The notes beneath the pieces were generated by a model, which made no database searches, was not told where the DNA came from, and saw nothing but the letters and a program-made list of their open reading frames with translations. A DNA stretch of 64,000 nt, from positions 2,296,501 to 2,360,500 of the forward strand of contig NC_088315.1 in NCBI RefSeq assembly GCF_910592395.1. The letters are read 5' to 3'. This DNA is from Lineus longissimus (lineage: Eukaryota; Nemertea; Pilidiophora; Heteronemertea; Lineidae). A program made the position numbers and the translations under genes. Shown here in pieces: positions 1-12,593 of this stretch; the stretch's first letter is position 1; each line of letters begins with the position of its first letter.

Positions 1-74
1 GCCCTCAAGTGCTGAACATTTGGTGCAGCAGCCATGGGTCAGACACTTGAGATGAGGGATGTACTGACCTCTCT

Positions 75-3000
75 CTAACTGTCAGAATCAGCACGACTCC
101 GCTTATGTTTGGAGCCAGATTTTGATGTCTTCCTGTACTGTTTAGGCTGTAAAAACAAACACCTCACTGAGAAGTTTCGTTTCTGATCACCCGAACTCAA
201 TCAAAGGAAAGAGGGTTCGGGCAGTTATCCTTGGCAAACTTTTAAATGAGAACTTCCTTTTGCTCATCAACTCTTTGACAGTGAAGTTGTAGATGAAAAG
301 TTTGCAAGCTGGGTGGCTGGCCAAATAATTGCACATCAATGCCCCAGTGCATGCCAGGATTACAAGCAAGGATATAGCCTCATAAGATATGTAGGGAGGG
401 AGCACCTTGAATTGGAATCAAATCATACATATGTACAAGGATGATGAGAGAACAAGTAGGTGTAACATACTCCTCAATTAGAAATGCCCCTAACACACCT
501 TGAAAGATTCCCTTTCAGCCTCATGAATACATGCTTTCCCGGATCACCACCAAAGTCAGCATTGCTGAGTGTGATCAGTCGGTCGATGGGTGAGCATGCA
601 TTATCAAGTATACTTACAGGATTATCGTCCTCGCTGTCAGTTTCTGTGGCCTCAACACGACTCCTCTTATGCTTCGACTTTGAGTCATTGCGTTGCCGGT
701 ACTGTTTCGGCTGAAAGATTCAAGGAATGAGTAAAGGATGATAAAGAATCTAGTTTTCTCACATCGTTAACTGTTACCCGCAAATGTTCTGCAGCCCCAC
801 ATTCTAATTTGCTTTTACCGCAAAATTTGACATTTTGAGTATGTGAGCCGTTTCCACAGAAACTTTTTTAGGGTCTCCAGCAGGGCTCCAAAAGGTGACT
901 CAGCCAGGAGTCGATCCCACATCCTCTTTATCATGAGGCCAATGCCATCCCCTGTAACTTCACATACAAATTATGGTGAGTATTGGTTGGATTTAGTTTT
1001 GACTAATGATAAATAGGGAAAGGTCTCTCACCACATTCTCATCGCTATCTGAATCCACTTCCACTTTACTCCTCTTCGACTTGGACCGGCCCGATGAAGG
1101 TTTATTACTGCGATATTGCTTGGGTTTCCTGTCTTCTTCACTATCCGCCTGCTTTGCCTGAAAATCAGAAATCAATTGTCAACACTTGACATTGGATTAG
1201 CAAAGCTAACAACATCATGGATCATTAACGTTCACTGAAAACAAGTTCCTTCTGTTGACAAGTGTCATCTCTAATTGACCGAATCGCAAAGCTGACTTTA
1301 GAACTTGGGTTTGTATGTCATGGAAGGGTACCAAAGTTTTCAGGGGACAAGGGAGAAAAGCCTTATTTTGACACTAAAAAGGCTAAGATCTGCATGAAAG
1401 GCATTCATTACACACTATCACCTCCCTCGAGTCGATTAATAGTCATGGCCATGATTTGCTGCCCCAGACCTAACTCAACAGTCAGGTAGTGTCAAAATAA
1501 AGGTGTCTTACCCCTTCGTCGTCATCACTCGCAGAATCAGATGCCTGAATATCCTGGTATCTCTTTGGCCTAGAGTCGTCATAGCCACCTGGTTGATCCT
1601 GAAGGGAGATGAAAATACACTGTAAAGGTAACAGGCAAGTTGACTTTATCCCAGTGGCATAGGATCATTCCAATTTGTACTCACTCACAATATGTAAGTT
1701 CAAACCCTTGTCTTTCAAGGTCAAGCTCAAGTGAAGATTTGTATAAGCAGAATCCAGTGACTGATTTGAATCTACCGTAGTACCAACGCCAGTGATTGGG
1801 GAGACACCTAATGTTGTGTGACTGAATCAAATTGATCTGTCAATCTATGTATTGGGCCGATTCAGTTGGCACTACAAGTGTACCACTTACCGGTTCTACA
1901 TCATCATCGCTATCACTATCAGACCTCGCTGCACGACGCTTCAAATGCTTTGCTTCGTCTACAACCTGATATTCCTGCCGAGGCAACACAAAGGAAAGAC
2001 AAACGGCTGCATTAGTAAAGACAAAGGAAAAACTGTGATGAGTGATGAGTTTCTGGCTGGTCCTTAATAGCATTCCCAAGAAGACTTGGGATGATATTTC
2101 GAAAAAGTGCTTCAATCCAAAATACAACACTTAAAATAGCTTACCGCGCCATCAAGATCACTACCGGAGGGACTTCTTCGAGCACGGTTTCTGGCCTTTG
2201 ACTGAAAATAGACAAGGAGGATATCAATGATTCTCACTCACAGATATCAAAACTGAGTAAATAGGTAGGACAGAGGTTTGACTGCATCGGGAGCTGGAAG
2301 ACAACATCACTTACATGTGCCGGATGTGGGTATTCATACTAATTTTGCGATATATGTCCCAATGACTTGCGAGGAAATAAAGAGATTATGACTTTTGATG
2401 ATCAATGTACTCACATCGTATTCATTTTCACTGTCACTGGAATGCTCCACATGGCGGTGCTTCTTTTCCTGCAAGCAGACCAGAACAAGATGTAGTGGTT
2501 AAAGTGAGCAAGGTGGGTCAGATTAAGAACCATCTCACAGTAATTCTGCATTCAACTATCATAACCTCAGGTCATGCGCTGCAACAAATCTGTCGGTTTG
2601 CTGCAGGTTTTCGGAGAAGCCCTGCTATCGGTAATGGCAATGATCTCAGATACTACAAATAGGCCTACTTTCTTTCATGTTCTTCATGAGAACATGCAGA
2701 CTATCAGTAATAAAACATGGCCAAGTACAGTTACCTGCGCTTGCTCGGCTTCATGCAGATGCCATAGTCTATCCTTGACTTTCTCCATTAGAAATATAGC
2801 AACAAGAACTATGCTCAACAAAGATCAGAATTGCAAATTATGCAAATTGTTCAACAACACACGAAGAATTTATTTCCACACAAAATACTGCACACAGTAG
2901 ATTTCTGACATGTATAATGCAATGTGATATCATACAACAGTAAACAAGACAGTCTATACCAGCACTTCAGATAGAACGCAGTATCTACAATGTAGAGGGC

Positions 3001-6000
3001 ATACAAAGTCATGATGATTCATGGTAGAGACAGCTTTTTCGCCCCAACTTTGCCAGACTCTTCAGTACTTTCATGAGCAGTTAAGATTAGTATACAGTTT
3101 CTCCAGGTGGCCCAAGCTACCTTGAGATGAATCGAAACCTTGAAAGAATCGGTTCATAAAAAGTTCAGGTGCAGGATGGTGGAGACATCTATCGTTTTGA
3201 ACATGAACTTCGTTTGAGATCAAGCTGTCGTATCAGAATATGACAGGTAGACTTCGAGGCAACAGAGAATAGCCCCAACCAAGACATGAGGTATAGAGCT
3301 CTGGCAAGCTGAGCAATGTATGACTAAGGGTGGCATTCAGAGAACCATCACTTTTGAAACCCCCCCCTCGCCCCCTCCCCGAGTCCCTGTGACTGATCGA
3401 AAACATAATACTGTTTTAACATATATTTCTTACTTTCTTCCTCTTCTTCCTGTCGCTGTCATTATCCCAGTACGGGTCAGGAGACCCACGCATGACTCGA
3501 CCCTCTGCCAGTGGGCTATCATTGCCATCTCGTTCACGTCCACCTAAAATCAAAATACAGAACACGTAAATCAACTGTCAGCATTTTGGACAGATGGATG
3601 CATGGTCTGGCCAACCGTGATCCTTTCTCAAGTGGTTTGTGGAAAAGATGCAATTTATGAACATTACACATACATCTGGCATCTGATTGGACTTAAAACT
3701 AGGTTTATGGATCTATCCTCTAAAATTGTTTCGATTTCTTACACACTGTATACATTTTTGAATGAAATATGTTATCGGGACAAACTCTGACTCTGTTATA
3801 AGTAATTTAGCATGAAAAGTCTGAAATGCTTTTGGCCACAAACATGATGTCTGAACAGGGCTTGTAAATGTTAAGAATATCATCCAAACTCATGCAATTA
3901 AACTAATAATTTAACACAAAGAAAGCAGCGGACACAGAGCACTGCAAAATAGCTTATTACTTTACTCAAATTATACTATAGCTACAATGTATCATGCCGC
4001 CATAAAAAACGTAAAAAAGTAAACTTGGTTCATATTTAGACCTGGCAAGTCAAGAACTAGTGATGATGAGCTTACATCAAAGAAAAACTGACGAATGATA
4101 TTAAAACAAGTAAACTATGGGCTTTTCCAGAAGTACGTTGTAAATCACTAAATTGAAGATGACATCTGTTATTGCCATTTTGAAAAATTTGAAGTTTCAC
4201 TGAAAATGCATTGGAAATTTTTTATCTATCATAAGTATTGGGGGACATAACAAATTTAAAACAAAACAACAATCAAAGCAGGACACTCATCTCTTGTCAC
4301 AATGCTTCATGGTGTATACAACACTGAGTGGTAACTGTGTGAATAATACTATGCACTGTGGAAAAGCACAACAGATCAAAATAATCCACTGAAAGCAAAA
4401 TATATCCATTGGGACTTGAACGACGGAGACCCATGAATACTTTGCAAAATGTGCTATACTCAATAAAATATGTAACAGCCACATGCATTAAGATTGAAGT
4501 TATACCTTCACATCCAGGAAACTAGCTTCGGGACAAATCTAAGCCAATAATAAGAAGCTGGCACCAGTCTATGCCGTAAAAGTGTCCTCCACTCCAGACA
4601 GATACCTGACCGCCCCAAGCCAGCGAGACAATGCTAACTTGAGTTTCGACCTCAGTGTATTTGTGAGCCCCAAATGACCGAATTCTGCTATCTAAGTGTT
4701 AACCACTTGGGCTAAAAGTATCGTTTTGCCATGGCAATGACCAAACAAGAAAATGCTTTAGCAGGAAAGAGGCCAATAGGGTTCAGTGCATACAGGGGGG
4801 GATTTTTAAAGGAGACAAAGGAATGTTCTCTGCCTAGCCCTTTTAAAAGGAGGACACAGATTTTCATATTATGCTGACACCTAGATTAGTCCCGAGGCTA
4901 AACTGGCACCAAGCCTCTTGCTCCACTGACAAGACACTGCTAAAGCACCTTACCTCTTGATGTGTGTTTTTCTCTGCCTCTGCCAGAATCATAATCGTCA
5001 CCGTTGTCGTTACGTTGATATCGACTGTAGTTTGATCCACGTCTACGATTAGCTTCGTCCATTCTGAATCCATTAAAATTGAAATAGAGAAAATGTGCAG
5101 AGCCATAACGTTGCCGCGCCCGTTCCAGCGACTACTCGTTTACCCGCACCAACGTTTACGTACGTTACGATGAACGACAAAAATTCCATTACGATTATTC
5201 GAATTTCGATCATCGATTTCCCCGACAAAAATTCCATTTCGATTTCGATTATTCGAATTTCGATCATCGATTTTCGTATAACGATTTGTACCGATTAAAA
5301 ATAATTCTAACCTTTAAAAGAAATATCAATGCATGTGTTAGTTTATTTTCTCGAGTGCGAGATTCCCTTGCCTCTGCCTAGGCAAGAGACAAACCTGGAG
5401 AGGAATGTCATTTAGAACAAATACAAGAATTATGGTACAATGGAGTTAACTCATTTAAATGGAATAAGGCAAAACCTAACCTGTCTAAAAATGTCATCTC
5501 TTACAACTGGTTTATAGGAGGACGCCAAAATTTCTGAATTAACAGGGAAAAAGCTTTGAACAATGAACATTGGACACAACAACAAGTATGTGGCAATGGC
5601 TTTTCATATTTAGAGTAAAAAAGTGTCTAAGTGATCACAATCATTTAATGTATGTGCAGTTAGTGGAAACGCTGCCCAGCAACTTCGAAGTCAGAAATCT
5701 TATTCAGATAACACAGACCTGGATCTTTACAATGATGAATAGCTTTATAGCCAGTAGATCAGTAAACCGACCCTGGTTTTGAGTATAAAGTTACAGGGCA
5801 ACTATTCCACAAAATATGCCACAGAAAACAGAATTACAAGTAGCAGACACCAAGGAAAGGAATTTACCGCATCCACCGGCTACTTGACCATTCTCAGCAT
5901 TAATTTTTTAACCCATAGGATCATCTAACTCTATGCAATGTCTACAATCGTCATTTATAGCATGATAACAATTAATGCAAAATTCACACAAGATTTTGTA

Positions 6001-7765
6001 TAGCGGTGACAATATCAGGGTTCTCCACTGTACTATTTGGCCAGGCACACCAACTGGAGTGATTCTGCTTTCCAATTTAGCACCCAACCAGTACAAAAAA
6101 TTAGCATCAAGACACATTCTTGGAGTTACTATTTTAGAAGACAATGATATTCATATTTCAAATTGTAACATCTCATTTGGCTCAACTTACTTGAACTTTG
6201 AATTGTCTGGGTCCAGGTCCTTCCCAGATCCTTGATGGACGACCTTCATGGATACACCAACCTTGCAGTTCCGTACCTAAATTGAGAAGATGAATGAGAA
6301 AGAGAAGAAAAATTGAACGGCACATTGGAATTCAAGCTGAAATGCAGCAGAACTACCAGAAGATGGCAAGATATTACTGGAAATTGCTTTTAAATTGGAC
6401 TATCTTTAACTACACACGGTGAGTGCAAACACCTAGCGAGTTGTCCTTAGTAATCAAGAACATAGGGCAAAAGCCGAATTCTCATCAGTCACTTGGTTAG
6501 AACAGAACCACGAGGAATGTGAATGGGTAACAATAGAGAAAGATTACTGCTATGGTGCAGCTTTTCACTTTATTTATCGAAGCTGTGCACCACCTACTCT
6601 GCACAGACAGGTAATGCCTATCTGACTTCCCCTCGAAGTATTTGTGAGCCTTTTCTATTGCAATGATATGGATAACCTACATCAACATCTACAACTTTAC
6701 AATAGACTCTCTCGCCAACTCGGATCACTTCTGATGGATGGTTGATCTTAGAGATGCTCATCTGGCTGATGTGACACAACCCTGCAAACAGAATGATTGT
6801 GACAATATCACACAGAAAACTCTTTAAAACTGCAAGATCTTATCAATGTTAACACGTCTCAAAAGTGAAAATATCGATTCCTAATTCTGGCTCTTGATGA
6901 GATGACACATGTACATGTATTACTGTAGTTTGACGGACTAACTGGTAGACAACACATGACAAAGATCCTTGATCAATAGACTGCGACTCAGAATGACATT
7001 CATTATCCGTCTCTTATGAAAACAAATAGTCACCTTCTTTCCGGCAGCCAGGAATCTTTATAAATGCACCATAGGGTTGAAGAGAGATCACCTGAAAAGG
7101 AATAATTCATGGGATTATTAGCAGACATAAATAGCACAATAGCATCTGATCAGAAGACTTCCTGTGTTTGATAACAAGTTCGATTGGTTACGACTTTCCA
7201 AGCAGTACAACTATACGATACAGATCATCATACTGAATTTGTTGATTCCTTCTTCTTCTTCTTGGCGTTTGTTTTTATGGCTTTTGTTTTTATGGCTTTT
7301 GTGTCCTTTTTTCACGGTTTTAAATAACAGAGAGCAAGTGTTGTCAGAGCAGGGGTCATTGTTTACCTCGCCTCTGAAAATTGTGTAAACCTCCGGCAGT
7401 TCTGTTGGGTCCATTTGCATTCGTAGTCTTTTGAAAGGTCCCAATGCGTCTCTGCGGAATCCTCCTCCGCCATATCCACCGCCACCACCACCACCACCAC
7501 CTCCTCTTCCACCTCTGAAACCACCAGAGGAGTAGCCACCCCCAGAGCCATATCTGTCCCTTCCCCCACCAGGGCCCCCACGGTAGTCCCGACGGTCTCT
7601 GCCACTGTCCCTGTACGCATCGCGGTCCCCTCCTCGGCGATCTCGATATTCATCACGGCCACCTTTATCGCGTCTATAGTCATCATAGGAGTTACTTCTC
7701 TCCCGTCTGTAATCATCATAACCACCCCTGTCCCTTCTATAATCATCATAGTCTCTTCTAGACAT
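75..7765 (-). CDS. ZCCHC17: S1 RNA-binding-domain protein, ZCCHC17/pNO40-like (14 exons, 494 aa)
   Basis: Exons on the minus strand, 5' to 3': 7765-7367, 7091-7034, 6781-6681, 6276-6191, 5063-4954, 3543-3434, 2782-2735, 2468-2415, 2201-2145, 1974-1891, 1598-1512, 1157-1032, 710-618, 146-75; they join in frame to a stop. The family is a nucleolar, ribosome- and splicing-associated RNA binder. Residues 1-120 are rich in DDYRR, RDRGG and a poly-Gly/RGG stretch. An S1 domain follows (about 122-210), with the family signatures EVYTIFRGE, YGAFIKIPGCRKEG, LCHISQ, INHPSEVIRVGERVY and SMKVVHQGSGKDLDPD. The rest is a basic/acidic low-complexity tail, KHKRSR and SDSDSDD, in phase-0 exons. I could not find the CCHC zinc knuckle normally expected after S1; it may be in a missed exon or lost. 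The start at 7765 is preferred over an in-frame ATG 22 codons upstream because the repeat-rich head begins there. Exon 7 (2782-2735) is the least certain. Confidence 0.82.
870..955 (-). repeat. Possible tRNA-derived SINE fragment
   Basis: This lies in the last-but-two intron of the ZCCHC17-like gene. Read on the minus strand it has a B-box-like GGGATCGACTCC (907-918), preceded by a tRNA-like GGATGGCATTGGCCTCATG stretch. It is too diverged for an intact tRNA gene. Limits are approximate. Confidence 0.35.
5175..5275. repeat. Tandem duplication of an AT-rich ~48-bp unit
   Basis: Two adjacent copies of a unit begin with GACAAAAATTCCATT (5176 and 5224) and end with TTCGATCATCGATTT. They lie in the intron just upstream of exon 5 of the ZCCHC17-like gene. 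No coding role is seen. Confidence 0.7.
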
Positions 7766-7972
7766 AATTAGTTCTTTGAAAATTGAGTATTTTGATGTGT
7801 TTTTGAATACGTTTCGGGGATTTATTTTCAATCTTTGTCTACAAATCGAATACGAGGCTCCATCGCATTCGACCTTGACCTAGGTCTCAGTAGGGAGTTT
7901 TCCCAAATGTACCCGATGATGACGTGAATATTGGCCATCTCGGCCTAACGCCAACTCGGCCTCGGCCCGGAC

Positions 7973-8090
7973 CAACTCGACATTTTTTTCACCGGTTTTC
8001 TCGCTGCGCATGCGTACCAGCGGAAATCAACAAAAGATGACGCTGGTACGCATGCGCAGCGAGAAAACCGGTGAAAAAAATGTCGAGTTG
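7973..8090. repeat. Perfect 50-bp inverted repeat with 18-bp loop
   Basis: The left arm 7973-8022 and right arm 8041-8090 are exact reverse complements over 50 bp, around an 18-bp spacer (8023-8040). The arms include CGCTGCGCATGCGTACCAGCG, a run of seven T/A and ACCGGTTTTC. The symmetry stops abruptly at both ends. It sits about 210 bp upstream of the ZCCHC17-like start codon. It could extrude as a cruciform or be transcribed as a hairpin. Confidence 0.97.
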
Positions 8091-8321
8091 TTTTATCTTT
8101 GTCCGCGAGTGGCGCTGCAGTTCGGCGTCGAGCTGAGTTTGGCAAGTCAAGTATTGCATGAGGAAAACCCATTTGTGTCGCATATCACTGGAAACGCCCG
8201 ATTCCCCTGATTCTGCAGGATGTTAAATCGGGCATTTTATTTCTTTAAATAAATCATTAGCGTCGTATTTTCTCCTAGCTGTTCACCATCCCAAATGGCA
8301 ATTTGCCAATATTGCCAATTG

Positions 8322-8598
8322 GGCCGGACAATCACGGAAAACCCCAAAATTATACATTTCTTCCTGAATAATTCTTATAGTGACCATTCTCCCGTGAAAA
8401 ACAGTTGCTTACGCTACACAAAAATCAAAAAAAATCGAGGGTCAACCATTGAACTTTTGAGATATGTTGAATTTTGCACAAATCTGCGAAGAACGCACCA
8501 ACTGGCACTGACGGGGCCGACGCACATCCCAATTCAGTGTACACATACGTCGGCAACAACAGTAAGGTGCGTAGTTTCTTATTAGCCGCCTATTGAGT
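8322..8598 (-). repeat. Dispersed repeat copy 1 (inverted partner at 40007-40298)
   Basis: The segment matches the reverse complement of 40007-40298 along nearly its whole length. Shared blocks include CGCTACACAAAAATCAAAAA, GAACTTTTGAGATATGTTGA, ACGCACCAACTGGCACTG and GTGTACACATACGTCGGCAA. The other copy has an extra stretch of about 16 bp near the middle. The identity of the family is unknown to me. Both copies lie upstream of divergent gene pairs. Confidence 0.9.
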
Positions 8599-8784
8599 AG
8601 CACTCCTGGTTTCAGAAACTCCAAAGAAACATATCTATTGTCTTTGCCAAAATAACTGCTAAATCAACACTGGCGTACAGTGAGGACCAAGAAATCAATG
8701 ATCTTTTAGGAACTACAGTTAGGGCTTGGCTGCGCATGAATACAAAAAACTCCCTGATGAGACCCGAAAACACCAAAAATCGAA

Positions 8785-11700
8785 ATGGAGATTATCAAAG
8801 CAGACAACTTGAAGAATTTTGTTGATTCTTTTGACAATTTCCTCTTCGATTGCGATGGTAAACTACTACAGAGCATGATATGATATGATATGATATGATT
8901 AACAACTTGGTTAGGACGACATCGCACAATATCAATAGACAACCTACGCAATGTGAATAAGGGCAAGGCAGAAACTGGTGCCACCCATCATCACTCATCT
9001 ATCAGCCGGCTCTCTGTGTGATTGAATTAACTTCAGAATCAGATTGTACAATATAATCCTTATTTTGATCACAGGTGTTTTGTGGGATGGACCAAGACTG
9101 ATACCTGGTGCGCAAGATGCTCTGCGGCTTCTCAGAAAACTGGCAAGTATTAGGCCTAGTGCTTTCACTTTCCTTTCTTTCCTGTTCAGGAAATAACTTC
9201 TGTTAGTGTTGGGCAAGAAAAAGTTTGGCCATTAGGCTACTGGCCATGCTGGCTAATTACTGATCCAGAGAACAAAATAGAGGGTTAAAATTTACAATCC
9301 CCGATCGGAAATGACGTAGTTTGATCGCATTCAACTATAAATCCATTGAGCAGTGGTGCTTTGTTTGTCAACCGATGACCTTTTTTGGGGTGTGATCGGG
9401 GATTGTAAACTCGTTCCAAATAGAGAGATGATTATTATTATATTAAGCCTATGTGGCTTCATTTCCCTCCCTTTGGATTTATCATAAAACTCTTTTTAAA
9501 ATAGCTTATCATGTACATGTTAGGCCTATAGATTTTCCAGACAGTTGATGCTGATGCTTTTTTCTCTGTTTTGCCAGGGCAAGAAAATATTCTTCATCAC
9601 AAACAACAGCAGTAAGACGAGAGAAGATCTCCTAAAGAAATTCGAGCGACTAGAATTTGAAGCCCATACAGTAAGTTAATACGTACTTCTGATACCCGAG
9701 TAGCCAAAACTAGATTGAAAGATTGAAGAAAATCTGATGATATTATTCCAATGAAAATAACATGGTATAAAGTTTCCTTCAACTGCAACAAGCAATCTTA
9801 GTGGCAAACTCTTCCATTGTCCCTATGGAAAAAAACAGATGCAGATGCCTTGGTGTTATCAACAGAATGTAGAAATTGATGCTTTAGTTGAATGCTTTGG
9901 TAAAAAGGTATAGTGATATCACAATATTTCGTTTCAGGAGGAAATAATATGTACGGCCCATGTCATTGCCTGGTATTTGAAGGAGGAGCTCAAGTATGCT
10001 GGGAAAGTGTACATGATTGGCAGCGTAGCTCTTGGTCATGAACTTGACTGTGTCGGAATCAGGCATTCAGGATTAGGAGTAAGAATCTGGTATATGTAAG
10101 CAGTTTCTGGGCCAACATGTAAATCACAGTGCATATTGTCCTTGCCCTGAAACTGATTAACTGACTAAGATCTAGAAGTTATCATAACAGCCAGATTAGT
10201 TTTAGTTTCCTTTTTGATATCATTGAGAGTGTAACATTTGGTATGCCTATCAGTCTTTTTTCAGTCGAGCATGAAATTTACATTTCCCCTTGAAATATAG
10301 GAACCAGTAGTACATGTAAGTTGAATCGGAATACCTACTAACAACAAATGTTATGTTTAAATACTTTCTGATGAAGTTGACAAAAATAGGAGGTTGAGAG
10401 CTAAGCGTCAGCACATCAATTTCTCTGTTTCATTGTTCAACATTTCTTTGTCATGTTTTATGAATTGTACAGCAGTTCTTTGTTTAAGTTCAATTAGCTT
10501 GCAGCGTTTACTTTACATCAAATGAGATGTCTGTGGCACAAAAGCACCTGGAAGACGATTCTGTTTAAATACGTCTCTTTGGGGCCGGGCACTGGATACT
10601 AAAGTGATCATCTAGTGTTGTTCCCTTGGATACAAATCATGGAACTCTTAATTTTGCCATTTGTAGTGACAACATGGAAACCATAAAGACTATATTTAGA
10701 GCTCAGGATTAGTGTGACTCCATTTAATTTTCTCTTAATCTATAATCTGAGTCATCCGTTTCTCTCAATTCCAGGAGGATGTATTCCCTGAAGGCTTCAA
10801 CTATGACAAGGATTTTATTTTCGAAGTAGATCCAGAGGTATGCTATAAATACAAAATCCCTTTTATGTATTCAGGTATAGATAACTGAAGAAACAAAGTA
10901 GGTTTCGGTGTCCTGCACAAGGACACAGAGATAAAACAGGGCTTGTCCTTCCTGGATGCAAATCCACTACCTCCTGGTTATGAGCCTGGCATGCTCACTC
11001 TGGTACTGATCTTACTTGGCATGTGCAAAATAATCTAGCATTTTAAAAGCAGAAAGAATCTTGAAAACACGATTATCAAACATAAATACACTGACCACGA
11101 TGTTCAAATTCTGAATTCTATTGCAGGTTAAGTGTGTGGTAGCAGCCTTGGATACCCAATTTAGCTACAAGAAGCTTACAAAGGCAACCACGTATCTCTA
11201 TCAGAAGCCTGACACATTGTTCATTGGATCAAACACTGATGCTCAGATGCCAATGAATAAGATTGTTTTGCCAGGTATGACGGTCAGTTCTATGAACGAG
11301 GCAGGAGTTCATGACATGCCCAGGATTTTGAACTCTCCATCTCTCTGAGGCTGGATGGTAAACTGATGAATTTAAGTTTACTTGTTCTCTTGGTCCCAGC
11401 AGGTCTTCTGCCTTCCACCAACTCCAATAGCCTCAAGCTGTTGCCTTAACATACCTCAAAGATATCTGCAATAACTTCCCAAAGTCAGCCTCCACATTCA
11501 TAGATCATTTCCATGTGTTGTTGCATGGGGTTTACCTTCTCTGGATCTTCCTTGCCGATTCATCTGAGGACTGATCTGAGAATGACTAGTCCTGTCTTTT
11601 GCAGGAGGGATTATTCCAGCTTTGACCCAGTGATCCTCACATGGCAATATCAATGATTTGCTCACTAAATACCCGGTCTCTCATTGCAGTAAACACAAAT

Positions 11701-12593
11701 CCAACTTGAACTGTTTCAGGCACTGGTTCGATAGTGAAAAGTGTAGAACATGCTACTGGCCGGAAATCTGACGTCATCGGAAAACCAGAGAAACCCATGT
11801 TCAAGTTTCTGCAGAAGACGCAGAATTTGGATAAAGATAAGACTGTGATATTTGGAGATAGGTGAGTGCTCGTGGATGACAGATTAATTTGTATGCCTTG
11901 TCTCCATGTTATTTGCAGCTAAAGAGATTTATTTGTCCCGTTTGAACTATGATTTACCCAACGGCTGAAGGGGGTGAGGCTCTGCTACACAAAAAGATCT
12001 TCAGTAGGTTGTGCAAAGACAGCAGTCCATGCTGACTAAGAGCTGTTGTGACTGATATGGAGGCAACCATATCTGTCACAACAGCTTCAAACTCTGAATC
12101 CGATGCATTTTTTCCTTGGTTCTGGTCTCTCCTCAATGAGCTGCAGTAGAAGAGACATCCCATCCATCTCTCATTCTTGAATCTGTGGAGCTGATGCCTC
12201 ATGAGTGCTCATGTTCTTATTGTGTCACAATGAGAATGTAGAATGGGTGAGATGTTGAAGCATTTCTTCCAGTCATAATACATATGCTTTGGAACGTCTT
12301 CAAACTTTCTGGCCATCTCTTTTTTGGCACAACTCATGAATGTGACTTTTTGCTGGCGGAGAAATAGGTACCCCAAAATGTAATGACCACTCACCTCTTC
12401 AATTGTATTTTTCAGGTTGGAAACGGACATCAAGTTTGCACGCAATAACGATTTCAAGTCAGTTCTGGTTTCAACGGGTATCCATTCCTTCGAGGACGGG
12501 ATGCGCAACATGTCAAGTAACTCTATTGAACACCAAAAACTTGTTCCTCATTACTTTATGGACAGTGTCGGAGTTCTTAATGAGTATCTGTAG
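8785..12593 (+). CDS. PGP: HAD-family phosphoglycolate/glycerol-3-phosphate (or pyridoxal) phosphatase (8 exons, 301 aa)
   Basis: Exons: 8785-8857, 9075-9142, 9578-9670, 9938-10078, 10775-10837, 11127-11274, 11720-11861, 12416-12593. The product is cytosolic and hydrolyses small phosphate esters (2-phosphoglycolate, glycerol-3-phosphate; PLP in the PDXP sister family). All HAD motifs are present: motif I FDCDGVLWDG (Asp22 nucleophile, Asp24), motif II FITNNSS (54-59), motif III Lys217 in VIGKPEKPMF, and motif IV GDRLETD (241-247), with a C2-type cap between II and III. Its length fits the family (about 296-321 aa). Intron 2 uses a GC donor (9143-9144). The family is clear, but PGP versus PDXP is not settled by what I can see. 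The next feature downstream is intergenic. Confidence 0.93.
8875..8899. repeat. Short (ATGAT)n microsatellite
   Basis: Five perfect ATGAT units lie just inside intron 1 of the PGP-like gene. Confidence 0.9.
9291..9409. mobile_element. Small TIR element (MITE-like), 119 bp
   Basis: 16-bp terminal inverted repeats TTTACAATCCCCGATC (9291-9306) and GATCGGGGATTGTAAA (9394-9409) bound a 119-bp segment without an ORF. It lies in the GC-AG intron 2 of PGP. No clear target-site duplication was identified. Confidence 0.6.
10900..11015 (-). repeat. Possible tRNA-like SINE fragment
   Basis: On the minus strand, a tRNA-like stretch reads GAGCATGCCAGGCTCATAAC and then a B-box-like GGATTTGCATCC (complement near 10965-10976). 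It is an intronic, degenerate copy in PGP intron 5. Confidence 0.3.

Larger units (their letters stand above)
7766..8784. other. Divergent intergenic region between the ZCCHC17-like gene and PGP
   Basis: About 1 kb separates the two start codons and should hold both promoters and 5' leaders. No TATA box is convincing. It contains a perfect inverted repeat (7973-8090) and one copy of a dispersed repeat (8322-8598), listed separately. Short reading frames here overlap those repeats and are not taken as genes. Confidence 0.6.

Noticed and set aside
7363-7749. 128-codon ORF overlapping the first ZCCHC17-like exon in another frame
   Set aside because: Shadow of the GGN/CGN-rich RGG repeat. The frame with DDYRR repeats and the S1 start joins correctly to the following exons.
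7891-7905. GGGAGTTTTCCC near the ZCCHC17-like start as a kappaB site
   Set aside because: Resembles a kappaB palindrome, but there is no immune gene context and the spacing does not match the other two sites.
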